From contig JANQRP010000032.1 in assembly GCA_028284495.1 (NCBI GenBank), positions 1-64,000 on the forward strand: a DNA stretch of 64,000 nucleotides, written 5' to 3'. Source of the DNA: Longimicrobiales bacterium. Its GTDB lineage: Bacteria > Gemmatimonadota > Gemmatimonadetes > Longimicrobiales > Gaopeijiaceae. This document shows, in pieces, positions 32,293 to 41,367 of this stretch. The stretch's first letter is position 1, and each line of letters starts with the position of its first letter. The notes below the pieces were generated by a model, which saw only the letters and a program-made list of their open reading frames with translations, did no database searches and had not been told where the DNA came from. The translations under genes were made by a program, and so were the position numbers.

Positions 32293-33833
32293 GAGGTGCC
32301 CTCTCCGGCCCGCGCGGCCCTTCCCTCGCCCGCCTCCAGCATCCGCGCTCCGACGCCCTCCCGCGTCCGCTCGGCCTCGGGCACCTCGGTCAGTCGACCG
32401 CGCACGATCGTGAACACCCGGTCCGACAGCGCCAGCACCTCGTCGAGGTCGGTCGACACGAGGACGATCGCGGGCGCGTGCTTGGCCCGCCGGAGCCGAT
32501 GCAGCTGGTCGTGCACGAAGCGCGCGCCGGCCACGTCGAGGCCGCGGGTCGGGTTCTCGGCGACGACCAGTTCGGGGCTTCCGTGAAGCTCGCGCGCGAC
32601 CACCAGCCGCTGCTGGTTGCCGCCCGAGAGCGACGCCGCGGTCGCACGTGATCCGGAGGTCCGGATCCCGAAGGTGTGGATCATCTCGCGGGTCCGGGCC
32701 ACGAGCGCGTTCCACCGGAGGAAGGCTCCGCCGGGACCTCCCCGCACGTCGGGGTCGGCGTGGTGACCGAGCGCCACGTTCTCGGCGAGGTCGAAGGAGC
32801 CGATCAGGCCCTCGCGCCCGCGGTCCTGCGGGACGTATGCGACGCGGTCGGGCAGGTGGATGCGGCCCGGGGCCCCGCCGCTTCCACCCGGACCCGCGGC
32901 CGTCTCCCGCCCGGCCAGGGCCCGCGCCAGCTCCCGCTGTCCGTTGCCTTCCACACCGGCGATCCCGACGATCTCGCCCGCACGGAGCTCGAGGTCCACA
33001 CCGTCCGTGCGGCCGAGCCAGCGGGCGCGTACCTCGCCCGGCTCGACGGTGGTCCGCTGCGGTGCGTCGAGCGCCTCGGCGTCCCCGACCATGGCTTCCG
33101 CCACCGAGCGCGCGGTCACCGCCGCGCGATCCGCCTCGAGCACGGTGCGGCCGTTCCGGAGCACCGTGATGCGGTCCGCCACCCGGAGGACCTCGTCGAG
33201 CTTGTGCGCCACGAGGAGTACGGCCCGCCCCTCGCCGGCCAGCCGTCGCAGCAGCGTGAGGAGTCCTTCCACCTCGGAGGGGGCGAGCACCGCGGTGGGC
33301 TCGTCGAGAACGAGGATTCGCGGGTCGCGGAGCAGCACCTTCACGATCTCGAGCCGCTGCCGTTCGCCAATGCTGAGCGCCTCGACCTGCCGCGAAAGGT
33401 CGACCTCGAGGCCGGTCTCGGCGCGGATCCGGTGGACGCGTTCGCGCACCCAGTCGGTGGGAAGGGCCCAGCCGCTTCGCGCCCGGCGGACGCCGAGCGA
33501 GAGATTCTCCTCGCCCGTGAGTCGGGGTACGAGGGCGAAGTGCTGGTGGACCATGCCGACGCCGCGATTCCAGGCGTCACGGGTGGACCAGCCGCGGGCA
33601 CGTCCGGCGCCGAACACGGAGGCGCCGTCGACCTCGACCTCTCCGGCGTCGGGCCTCAGATGGCCCGCGAGGACCGACAGGAGCGTGGTCTTGCCGGCGC
33701 CGTTCTCACCGACGAGCGCGTGGACCTCTCCGGCCCGGACCTCGAGCCGCGCGTCGTCCAGCGCGACGACCGAGCCGAAGGTGCGCCGCAGTCCGCGGAT
33801 CCGGACCGCGGCCCGGACCTCGCGATCGGTCAC
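32289..33833 (-). CDS. BMP-type ABC ATPase with two nucleotide-binding domains
   Basis: A 514-residue ATPase with two ABC domains. The first has Walker A GENGAGKTT, signature LSIGERQRLEIVK and Walker B ILVLDEPTAVL; the second has the degenerate P-loop GVEGNGQRE usual in RbsA/BMP ATPases, signature LSGGNQQRLVVAREL and the ENPTRGLDV block in place of a strict Walker B. GTG at 33833 overlaps the binding-protein stop. This arrangement, one intact and one altered site, is normal for nucleoside and simple-sugar importers. Confidence 0.9.
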   Translation of the reverse strand: MTDREVRAAVRIRGLRRTFGSVVALDDARLEVRAGEVHALVGENGAGKTTLLSVLAGHLRPDAGEVEVDGASVFGAGRARGWSTRDAWNRGVGMVHQHFALVPRLTGEENLSLGVRRARSGWALPTDWVRERVHRIRAETGLEVDLSRQVEALSIGERQRLEIVKVLLRDPRILVLDEPTAVLAPSEVEGLLTLLRRLAGEGRAVLLVAHKLDEVLRVADRITVLRNGRTVLEADRAAVTARSVAEAMVGDAEALDAPQRTTVEPGEVRARWLGRTDGVDLELRAGEIVGIAGVEGNGQRELARALAGRETAAGPGGSGGAPGRIHLPDRVAYVPQDRGREGLIGSFDLAENVALGHHADPDVRGGPGGAFLRWNALVARTREMIHTFGIRTSGSRATAASLSGGNQQRLVVARELHGSPELVVAENPTRGLDVAGARFVHDQLHRLRRAKHAPAIVLVSTDLDEVLALSDRVFTIVRGRLTEVPEAERTREGVGARMLEAGEGRAARAGEGTS

Positions 33834-34915
33834 CCGCCGCCCGCTCCGGCGCCGGTCTCCTCGTAGCCCTCCTCGCCCTCGATGAACGGCACCCGCGGCG
33901 GGTCGAAGTCGCCCGACCGGATGGCCGTACGCATCGAGTCGATGCGCGCGAGGAGATCGGCGGGAATCCGGTCCATCACCGCGGGGTTGGCGACAAAGTC
34001 CACGACCTCGCTCTCGCCGCCCGCGTAGTAGGCTGCGCCACCGATCTCGCTGTCGCGCCACGCCTCGGTGATCTCGACGAATGCGTCCTCGATACGGATG
34101 ACGGCGCTGCCGAGCGTGACCTCCGGTGCGATGTCGTTCTGGTCGCGGTTCATGCCGATGGCCCAGGTCGGATCCCCGGCATCCGCCGCCTCGCGCACCG
34201 CGTTGAAGACGCCGAAGCTGGCGCCGTCGGTGTTGTGTACGACAACGTCCGCGCCGCGCGAGATGTGGCTGGTCACCGCCTCCTTCGCGGCGGCCACGTC
34301 GTCCCACGTTCCGATCCACGTCTCGAGCACCTCGGCGTCGGGTCGGACTGCCTTCACGCCGGCCTCGAAGGCGAGGAAGACGCCCTCGGCCGGTGGAATC
34401 CGGACACCGCCGACCATGCCGACCACCCCCGACTCCGTCATGCCTCCGGCGGCCATGCCCGCCAGGTAGCTGCCGTTCTCGAGCGTGAAGATCAGCGGCA
34501 CGACGTTGTCGGCGATGCGTCCGCCGCCGCTCACGATGAAGGTCGTCTCGGGGAAGCGCTCACCGGCCCGGATCGCGGCATCCTGATACTCGGAACCGTG
34601 TGCGAACACGAGGTCGTAGCCCTCCGTGCCGTAGGCGAGGAACGCCTCGTCGTACTCCGACGCGGTGCGGGTCTGCTGATGGCTGATCTGGGCGCCCCAC
34701 CGCTGCTCGATCTGCAGCAGTCCCTCGTAGGCGCCGGCGTACCATCCGGCATCGGAGACCGGGCCCGCGGTCAGCAGGGCGACGCAGAAGGGGGCCTCGG
34801 ACAGGTCGCGACAGGCAGACTCCGATTCACCGCACGCTGAAAGGCCGAGCGCGAGAAGGAATCCGGGGGCCACGAGGCGAACCGGGAACGAGCGCATGGA
34901 AGACACCGGGGGCAT
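33830..34915 (-). CDS. BMP-family substrate-binding lipoprotein
   Basis: A 361-residue lipoprotein (FLLALGLSAC) with a BMP/Med fold: LLTAGPVSDAGWYAGAYEGL, the N-terminal substrate strand; TEGYDLVFAHGSEYQDAA; VVGMVGGVRIPP; GADVVVHNTDGASFGVFNAVREA. This family binds purine nucleosides or simple sugars. It is first in the cluster, so it heads the importer transcript. ATG at 34915 or 34897 are both possible starts; the signal peptide fits either. The C-terminus is Gly/Ala-rich. Confidence 0.88.
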   Translation of the reverse strand: MPPVSSMRSFPVRLVAPGFLLALGLSACGESESACRDLSEAPFCVALLTAGPVSDAGWYAGAYEGLLQIEQRWGAQISHQQTRTASEYDEAFLAYGTEGYDLVFAHGSEYQDAAIRAGERFPETTFIVSGGGRIADNVVPLIFTLENGSYLAGMAAGGMTESGVVGMVGGVRIPPAEGVFLAFEAGVKAVRPDAEVLETWIGTWDDVAAAKEAVTSHISRGADVVVHNTDGASFGVFNAVREAADAGDPTWAIGMNRDQNDIAPEVTLGSAVIRIEDAFVEITEAWRDSEIGGAAYYAGGESEVVDFVANPAVMDRIPADLLARIDSMRTAIRSGDFDPPRVPFIEGEEGYEETGAGAGGG

Positions 34916-34965
34916 TCCTGGACACGAAAGGAGGGACGGAGCCTAGTAGGCCCCGCCCCTCCCGT

Positions 34966-35017
34966 GGTTCCTGGCCGCGGTTCCGGGCCCTGGTTCCGGG
35001 CCTTGGCTCCGCGCAGG
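34966..35017. repeat. 13-bp tandem repeat in the gap between bmp-type and NSS genes
   Basis: Four consecutive 13-base units based on ggttccgggccct; units 2 and 3 differ by one base, unit 1 by three, and unit 4 is degenerate. It lies between the lipoprotein promoter region and the stop of the NSS transporter gene (both minus strand). It may be a leftover of slippage; no protein is encoded. Confidence 0.75.
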
Positions 35018-35031
35018 TGGCCGACGCCGCG

Positions 35032-36411
35032 TCAGCCGCCCAGATACGTCGTCTGGATGACCGTCCACACGTTCATCGCCCGGTCCCAGATCACGAAGAT
35101 CACGATCGGGGGGACGATGTAGCGAAGGAAGACGAAGACCACGGGGATGAGGCTCCGGAACACGGGGCTCGCCCCCTTCTCCAGCTCCTCGCGTGCGCCT
35201 TCCATGCGGTACCCCACGAGGATGGCGAGGCCGAGTCCGCCGATCACGAGGAAGAGCTCGCCGGCCACCGCATCGATCAGCCCGAGCGTGTCGAGGCTCG
35301 ACGCGGAAAGCAGGCCGAAGAGTGCGATCAGTGTACCGGCGCCGAGTGCCGCCCTCTTCCGCGGGATGTCGAACTCGTCGATGATCGATGCCACCACGAC
35401 CTCGAGTAGCGAGATGGCCGAGGTGAGTGCTCCGACCATGAGCGCGAGGAAGAACAGCGCGCCGATGACACGCCCTCCGCTCATCTCCGCGAACGCGCCC
35501 GGGAGCGCGATGAAGAGCGCACCGACCGTCGACTCGCTGACGGCACCCTGGAGCCCCAGCGCGAACACGATCGGGAAGACCACGAGCCCCGCGATGAACG
35601 CGACCCCGAAGTCGGCGAACGAGATCACCGCGGCCTCGCGGTTCAGGTTCTCGTCCTTGGAGAGGTAGCTCGCGAACGTCAGCATCGCGCCCATGCCGAG
35701 CGACAGGCTGAAGAAGGCCTGCGCCGCGGCCGATGCGAAGGTGCCGCGGTCGAGGAGGTCGCCCCAGACCGGCTGGAGATAGGCCGCGTAGCCCTCGCCC
35801 GCGCCGTCGAGGGTGAAGGCCCACGCCGCGAGGCCGATCAGGATCAGGAACAGCGCCGGCATCATCAGCGAGCTGGCCCGCTCGATTCCCTTCTCGATCC
35901 CTCCCATCACGATGATGGTCGTGAAGATCATGAAGAGGAGGTGGTACGACATGGCCTGCGGCCCGGTCGAGATGGCCTCGAAGTGCGCCCCGGCGTCGGC
36001 CGGAAAGCCGACAGTGAGCGCCTCGAAGGCGTAGCGGACCACCCACCCGGCGATCACCGAGTAGTAGGAGAGGATGAGGAAGCCCGCGCCGACGTAGAAG
36101 AAGGCGACGGGGATCCACTTGGGTCCGCCCGCCGCGCGCAGCGCACCGATCGGCGAGCGCCGCGACTTCCGGCCCGCTGCGAACTCGGCCAGCATGATCG
36201 GGATGCCGATGATCAGCGTGAGCGCGATGTAGAGGAAGACGAAGGCGGCCCCGCCTCCCTCCGATGCGGTGTAGCTGAACCGCCACATGTTGCCGAGGCC
36301 GACCGCGCTTCCGACCGCGGCCAGGATGAAGCCGAGCCGGGTCCCGAAGACCTCGCGCTGGATGGAGTCCTCGGCGTGCGCCTGGACCTCTGCGTCGAAT
36401 CGATCCGACAC
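35032..36411 (-). CDS. Sodium-dependent transporter (NSS/SNF family)
   Basis: A 459-residue transporter with about 11-12 helices. TRLGFILAAVGSAVGLGNMWRFSYTASEGGGAAFVFLY is the NSS signature around helix 1 (Na+ and substrate site), and GAMLTFASYLSKDENLN and VLRYIVPP-like blocks are present. The family takes up amino acids or osmolytes with sodium. It stands alone: upstream is a strong terminator and downstream a short repeat-containing gap. Confidence 0.9.
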   Translation of the reverse strand: MSDRFDAEVQAHAEDSIQREVFGTRLGFILAAVGSAVGLGNMWRFSYTASEGGGAAFVFLYIALTLIIGIPIMLAEFAAGRKSRRSPIGALRAAGGPKWIPVAFFYVGAGFLILSYYSVIAGWVVRYAFEALTVGFPADAGAHFEAISTGPQAMSYHLLFMIFTTIIVMGGIEKGIERASSLMMPALFLILIGLAAWAFTLDGAGEGYAAYLQPVWGDLLDRGTFASAAAQAFFSLSLGMGAMLTFASYLSKDENLNREAAVISFADFGVAFIAGLVVFPIVFALGLQGAVSESTVGALFIALPGAFAEMSGGRVIGALFFLALMVGALTSAISLLEVVVASIIDEFDIPRKRAALGAGTLIALFGLLSASSLDTLGLIDAVAGELFLVIGGLGLAILVGYRMEGAREELEKGASPVFRSLIPVVFVFLRYIVPPIVIFVIWDRAMNVWTVIQTTYLGG

Positions 36412-36526
36412 GTTGCTACCTCTCTGCTGATCGAGGGGCCACGATCCCGGGCCCTCGGGTCCGCGCCTCTCCGGTCGCGGTACATCCAGCGAAGAAAGGC
36501 GGGCGCGGCGGGGGCGTCAAGAAGAA

Positions 36527-36572
36527 CGACGGGCGGCGGACCCCCACGGTCGAGGGGGCCCGCCGCCCGTCG
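36527..36572 (-). terminator. Strong intrinsic terminator after the beta-propeller gene
   Basis: CGACGGGCGGCGG (36527-36539) pairs perfectly with CCGCCGCCCGTCG (36560-36572); an inner CCCCC/GGGGG stem leaves an 8-base loop. On the minus strand the hairpin is followed by TTCTTCTT, a usable U-rich tract. It lies 25 bases after the stop of the propeller gene and before the NSS gene, so it separates the two transcripts. Confidence 0.82.
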
Positions 36573-36596
36573 CGGCGATGCCGGCCGGGTGGTCCG

Positions 36597-37892
36597 CTAC
36601 CTGAGGCCGGCGCCCAGACGACCCACCCGGACGGTCCGGACCTCGAACTCGTCCTCCTCGATCCAGGCGGCGAGGCCGTCGGGCCCGAAGGCGCTCGGCG
36701 TGCGGACCTCCTCGTCGGCGTCGAGCGTGCCGACGTAGCTGCCGTCCGAGCGGAAGAGGTCGATCGGCCCGGGCTCCGTGGGGTCCACCTGCGCGCGCTC
36801 GAGCCAGATCAGCCCGTCCCAGCCCACACGCATCGCCCGCGTGACCGGAATCTCCGGCCAGAAGGGCGTGTTCTCGAGCCGGGCGATCTGCATCTGCCGG
36901 ATCTGATCCTGGGGCATCTCGGTCGCACCGCTGCCGTTGTCGGTGACGATGCGCATCTGGGGTCCGCCGCCCGACTGGATCTGGTCCACCCGGCGCTCGA
37001 TCTCCCGGTTCCGGATCCGATCGGTCACCCTGCGCGGCTCGACGGTCGGGCGCGTGATGGTGCGGACGTGGCGTCCCGTGGCGTCCACGATCTTCACGGC
37101 GTACGCGGACGAGTCCACGACGGCCACACCCCCGTCGGGCGTCGGAGCGAAGAAGAGCCGCGGCTCCCAGACGACCTGCCGAGGCACGGAGACCCGAATC
37201 CCTCCACCCGCGCCCCCCCGCACTTCTTCGGAGCCGGGCGCCGGGGGATCCCACGCCGAGAAGAATTCCGAGGTCTCGACCGCGTCGCCGATGCTCACCC
37301 GCTCGATCGGCCGGCCCGTGGGCATGCTCGGTCCGGCCCCGCCGGGGCCGTCGATGTTGCGCTCCATCATGATGAAGCCGCCGCCCGCCGAGGACGTGAA
37401 GAAGCGAGGGCCGGTCGGGTCGGCCTGCAGTGCGCCCATGACCAGCACACCACCCTCCATGGTCATCGGCACCTGCTGCACGAACTCGCCGGACTGGTCG
37501 AACTCGAGGTAGGCCCGATGCCCGCCGTCCTGCACGAACACCCGGCCGTCGCGCGTGACCCCCATCGCACCCGGCTGCCGGAACTCGCCGGGCCCGTCGC
37601 CCTGCGTGCCGAACTGTCGGACCAGCGAGCCGTCCGGGGCCACGATGCTGATCTGCATCGACTGGCGGTCGAGGAGGTAGAGGTTGCCGGCGCCGTCGAA
37701 CTCGACCTGCGAGACGCTGCCGAAGATCTGCCAGCCCGTCGCGTCGAACCCGCCGATCGCGTACTCGGGCGTGACCGCGATGTCCGCATCAGAATCCCTT
37801 CGCGGCAGTTCAACCACGTCCTGCGCAGCGAGCGAGATCGGCGCAAGCGTCAACGCCCCCGTCGTGACCCACGTCTTCAGCCCCGTGTACAT
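36597..37892 (-). CDS. Exported 6-bladed beta-propeller protein
   Basis: A 431-residue protein with a Sec signal (TGALTLAPISLAAQ). Repeated blade elements are visible: VSQVEFDGAGNLYLLDRQSMQISIV, GSLVRQFGTQGDGPGEF, MGVTRDGRVFVQDGGHRAYLEFD, ARPTPDGGVAVVDSSAYAVKIVD-like strands and a final SAFGPDGLAAWIEEDEFEVRTVRV. The QFGTQGDGPGEF motif marks a family frequent in Gemmatimonadota and Bacteroidetes; no enzymatic residues are obvious. A related lipoprotein is encoded at 41368-42585. Start at MYTGLK is chosen for the signal peptide; upstream ATGs would add 11 residues. Confidence 0.8.
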   Translation of the reverse strand: MYTGLKTWVTTGALTLAPISLAAQDVVELPRRDSDADIAVTPEYAIGGFDATGWQIFGSVSQVEFDGAGNLYLLDRQSMQISIVAPDGSLVRQFGTQGDGPGEFRQPGAMGVTRDGRVFVQDGGHRAYLEFDQSGEFVQQVPMTMEGGVLVMGALQADPTGPRFFTSSAGGGFIMMERNIDGPGGAGPSMPTGRPIERVSIGDAVETSEFFSAWDPPAPGSEEVRGGAGGGIRVSVPRQVVWEPRLFFAPTPDGGVAVVDSSAYAVKIVDATGRHVRTITRPTVEPRRVTDRIRNREIERRVDQIQSGGGPQMRIVTDNGSGATEMPQDQIRQMQIARLENTPFWPEIPVTRAMRVGWDGLIWLERAQVDPTEPGPIDLFRSDGSYVGTLDADEEVRTPSAFGPDGLAAWIEEDEFEVRTVRVGRLGAGLR

Positions 37893-38042
37893 CGCCTCAC
37901 TCCGTCCATAGGTCCACATCCACATCTCGGCGCGGTGGCCGAGCGGGGCGGGGGTCCGCGCCGAACGGGTCGCGAATATCCGCCCCAACCACCGGGTATC
38001 GATGCCATGGCGAGGCCCCCGGGTTGCCCCTACATCTAGGGG

Positions 38043-39158
38043 ATGCATTCGCGCACCCGTCGATACGTGGGCCAGACGGCCTGGCTGATCGGTGCGTGGA
38101 CGGTTGCGTCGTTCGTGTCCGCCGGGCTCGTCCAACCTTCGCCGGAGCTCGTCGCGGAGTTCCGATCCGAAGGACTGCCGGAAGTCGACGGCGTTCTGTG
38201 GGCGCTCGGCCGCGCCCTGGTCGGCGGAGTGCTCGCGGGCGTCGCGTCGAGTGTACTCGAAGTGAGCGTCTTCGCTCCGCGGGCACGCCGGATCGGTGTG
38301 CGGCGCATGCTCGTTCTGCGGACGCTCGTGTACGCGGTGCTGGTCAGCATCGTGTTCTTCTTCGTCGCGCGCTTCGTCGCGCGTTTTCAGCTCGGAATTC
38401 CCTTCGAACGGCTCCTCGACTCGGTGGCGTTCCGCGACTTCCTGAGCACCCAGGGGATGGCGATGATCGGGATGCTGGTGCTCGCCAGCTTCATCATCGC
38501 CGCCCTGACCCAGGTCGCCCGGATGCTGGGACCGGCCGCCCTCTCCAGTGCGCTGCTCGGCCGGTACGAGACGCCCGAGGTGGAGCGGCGGATCTTCATG
38601 TTCGTCGACCTGGCGAGTTCGACGTCGATCGCCGAGTCGCTGGGGCCCGTGCGCTTCGCTGCCTTCAAGGACGACTTCTTCCACGACCTTGCCGAGCCCC
38701 TTCTCGATGCACGCGGACACATCGTCCAGTACGTGGGGGACGAGGTCATGATGACGTGGCCGTGGCGAGCCGGAGCGGGGTCCGCCGTGGAGTGCGTGTT
38801 CGACCTCGACGCGCGGCTGGCGAGGCGTCGCGCCGAGTACGAACGACGCTACGGGGTCGTGCCGGTGTTCCGGGCGGGCATCCACGGAGGCGAGGTGGTC
38901 GTGTCGCAGCTCGGCGACGTGAAGCGCGAGCTCGTCTTCAGCGGAGATCCGGTGAATACCGCCGCGAGGATCCTCGAGCTGACGAAGGCGCTCGAGGCAC
39001 CCGTGCTCGCGTCGGCGGAGGTGCTGGCCGGAGCCGTCCTCCCCGACGGGGTTGAAGCGACCGTGCGGGGTGAACACCTGCTCCGTGGCCGCAGCTCGGA
39101 AACGACGCTGGTGGCATTGTCGCGCCGCGCCGACGTACTGCCCAAGTTCGGGTCATGA
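38043..39158 (+). CDS. Membrane-bound class III adenylate/guanylate cyclase
   Basis: A 371-residue protein with four predicted N-terminal helices (about 12-30, 55-72, 88-112, 140-158) and a class III cyclase domain from about 180. Metal-binding D189 (FMFVDLASS) and D233 (QYVGDEVM) and the transition-state N-x3-R (GDPVNTAARI) are present, so it should be active; cAMP is the likelier product. No receptor or response domain is visible. It overlaps the aconitase-family gene by ATGA, so the two are translated together. Confidence 0.87.
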   Translation: MHSRTRRYVGQTAWLIGAWTVASFVSAGLVQPSPELVAEFRSEGLPEVDGVLWALGRALVGGVLAGVASSVLEVSVFAPRARRIGVRRMLVLRTLVYAVLVSIVFFFVARFVARFQLGIPFERLLDSVAFRDFLSTQGMAMIGMLVLASFIIAALTQVARMLGPAALSSALLGRYETPEVERRIFMFVDLASSTSIAESLGPVRFAAFKDDFFHDLAEPLLDARGHIVQYVGDEVMMTWPWRAGAGSAVECVFDLDARLARRRAEYERRYGVVPVFRAGIHGGEVVVSQLGDVKRELVFSGDPVNTAARILELTKALEAPVLASAEVLAGAVLPDGVEATVRGEHLLRGRSSETTLVALSRRADVLPKFGS

Positions 39159-41257
39159 CCGACCTCGCCACCATCCCGATCGTGAAGCGCGCAGACACAG
39201 TGCGCTTCGAGGGGCGCGTCCTCTACCTCGTGGACGACGCGCCACTCCTTCGCGCTCAACTCTTCGAGGCTCGCGACCTGACGCTCGACGAGGCGCAGGC
39301 GGCCGGGCTCCGCGACCAGATCTCGACGGACGAGATCACGCCGGCGTACATCTGCTACTTCTACGACGAGACGCTGGGGGAATTCCCGTACCTCGGGCTG
39401 CGCGCGAACCATCCCGACACGGGCGAGACCGAGGCCCCTGTCGCACGCCACGCCGTGAAGGAGGGAGGCTTCGTCTGCAGCGTGGCGGGGAAGCGAAGGG
39501 GCAAGGGATCGAGCCGCGAACAGTCCCCCTACGCCGAGCTGATGGCGGGGATCCGGGTGGTGGTCGGAGAGAGCATCGAGCGGATCTACAACGAGAACTG
39601 CCAGAACCTCGGCATCCTGACCACCACCGACTTCTCGGTCATCGAGCGGATCGAGCGGGGCGAGGAGATCCCCCTAGAGGTGTTCACCGAGGACGCCGAC
39701 GAGATCACGCGTCAGATCATCGAGTACGGCGGGCTGTTCGAGTTCAACCTGGCCCGGATGCGGGGTGCGGTGACGCTGCCGGGGGCGCGGTCGGCCGGGG
39801 GCGATGGAAAGGCGGGATCGGACGGCTCGCGCCCCATGACCGTGGCCGAGAAGGTGTTTGCCCGGAAGTGGGTGGTGGATGCCGAGGCAGGCGCGCTGGG
39901 TGTGCCCGCCGTCGAGCCGGGCGAGGCCTCCTTCTTCCGCACCGACATCCGCTTCAGCCACGAGTACGTGACGCCGATGTCGGCGATCTTCTTCGAGCAG
40001 AAGGTCGGCCAGGACGCGAAGGTGCGGGACCCTGAGTCGGTCCTCTTCTTCCGCGACCACCTCACCTTTCTGCACAAGGCGATGAGCCAGGAGCGGATCG
40101 AGGACGGGCTGCTCGACGTAGCCAACCAGCTCGAGGTGAAGCAGCGGGAGTTCGCCGAGAAGCAGGGGATCCGGTTGTATGGCGAACAGAAAGGTGTTCG
40201 TAACGGCAGCGAGGCCATCTGCCACTCGAAGATTCTCGAGGACTACGCGGAGCCCGGGATGCTCATCATCGGGTCCGACTCGCACACTCCGCACGCCGGC
40301 GCGATCGGCTGCGTGGCGTTCGGGGTCGGGACCACGGCGATCTTCAACTCGTGGGTCACGAAGGACGTGCGGGTGCGCGTGCCGCCCTCCTTCAAGGTGG
40401 TGATCTCGGGAGAGCCTGCCCCGAACGTCACCGCCAAGGACTACATGCTGGAGATCCTCCGAACGCCGTACGTGCGCGACGGCGAGGCCATCGGGCAGAT
40501 CATCGAGTACGCCGGGCCCGCGGTCGAGGCGCTGAGCGTGGACGAGCGCGCAACCATGACGAACATGGCGGCCGAGGTGGGGGCGTTCACGGGGATCGTG
40601 GCCGCGGATGGGCGGACCGTCGAGTACCTCGTCGAGGAGCGCGGCGTGGATCGGGCCCGCGCCGAGGCGCTGGTCGAGGGGATGCAGTCCGACCCCGGGG
40701 CCGAGTACGTCAAGGTGATCGAGATCGACGCCTCCTCGATCGAGCCGATGGCGGCGCTTCCCGGCGACCCCGGCAACGGCGTCTTCCTGCGCGACCTCGA
40801 GACCGATCCCGTCCGGATCGGCATCGCGTATGCGGGATCGTGCACCGCCGGCAAGAAGGAGGACATGGACATGTACGCCCGTGTCTTCCGCGAGGCCGAG
40901 GCGCAGGGGCTCCGGGTACATCCCGATGTCGAATGCTTCATCCAGTGCGGCTCGGTCGAGGTACGCGAGTACTGCCGCGAGAATGGCTACCTCGACCTCT
41001 TCGAGCGCCTCGGCGCCGAGTGGATCGAGCCGGGCTGCGGCGCCTGCATCAACGCGGGCCCCGGCATCACGCGCGGCGCCGACGAGGTCAGCGTGAGCAG
41101 CCAGAACCGGAACTTCCCGGGCCGGTCCGGGCCGGGGCAGCTCTACCTCGTGTCGCCCTACTCGGTGGCCGCGAGTGCCATCGTCGGGTACGTGGCCAAG
41201 TGGGAGCCGGGGCAGCGATTCGAGCCACTGGCCGCGAAGGGCCTCGCGACGGTCTGA
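39155..41257 (+). CDS. Aconitase-family hydratase with N-terminal swivel domain
   Basis: A 700-residue member of the aconitase/isopropylmalate isomerase superfamily. Residues 1-200 are the swivel (LeuD-like) domain with the substrate loop GKGSSREQ at 116-123; residues 260-700 are the LeuC-like part with GSDSHTPHAGAIGC and cluster ligands C563 (AGSCTAG), C628 and C631 (GCGACIN). The swivel comes before the cluster domains, as in AcnB, but the HEAT-like N-terminus of AcnB is absent. The protein should dehydrate/hydrate a tricarboxylic or alkylmalate substrate. STDEITPAYICYFYDETLGEFPYLGL is typical of a set of proteins usually called simply hydratase. Substrate unassigned. Confidence 0.88.
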   Translation: MTDLATIPIVKRADTVRFEGRVLYLVDDAPLLRAQLFEARDLTLDEAQAAGLRDQISTDEITPAYICYFYDETLGEFPYLGLRANHPDTGETEAPVARHAVKEGGFVCSVAGKRRGKGSSREQSPYAELMAGIRVVVGESIERIYNENCQNLGILTTTDFSVIERIERGEEIPLEVFTEDADEITRQIIEYGGLFEFNLARMRGAVTLPGARSAGGDGKAGSDGSRPMTVAEKVFARKWVVDAEAGALGVPAVEPGEASFFRTDIRFSHEYVTPMSAIFFEQKVGQDAKVRDPESVLFFRDHLTFLHKAMSQERIEDGLLDVANQLEVKQREFAEKQGIRLYGEQKGVRNGSEAICHSKILEDYAEPGMLIIGSDSHTPHAGAIGCVAFGVGTTAIFNSWVTKDVRVRVPPSFKVVISGEPAPNVTAKDYMLEILRTPYVRDGEAIGQIIEYAGPAVEALSVDERATMTNMAAEVGAFTGIVAADGRTVEYLVEERGVDRARAEALVEGMQSDPGAEYVKVIEIDASSIEPMAALPGDPGNGVFLRDLETDPVRIGIAYAGSCTAGKKEDMDMYARVFREAEAQGLRVHPDVECFIQCGSVEVREYCRENGYLDLFERLGAEWIEPGCGACINAGPGITRGADEVSVSSQNRNFPGRSGPGQLYLVSPYSVAASAIVGYVAKWEPGQRFEPLAAKGLATV

Positions 41258-41278
41258 GCCGGATCTCGGCGGGCGCTG

Positions 41279-41299
41279 GCCCGGAACGTGCTTCCGGGC
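41279..41299 (+). terminator. Hairpin after the aconitase-family gene
   Basis: GCCCGGAA and TTCCGGGC form a perfect 8-bp stem with a 5-base loop, 21 bases downstream of the stop. No T-tract follows, so it may end transcription only in part or protect the 3' end. Confidence 0.5.
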
Positions 41300-41367
41300 A
41301 GGGGAAGCGTGGCGTGCCGGTCCTGGGCGCGCCTACTCTGCGGATGACCCCGACGCCCGAGGCCGTC

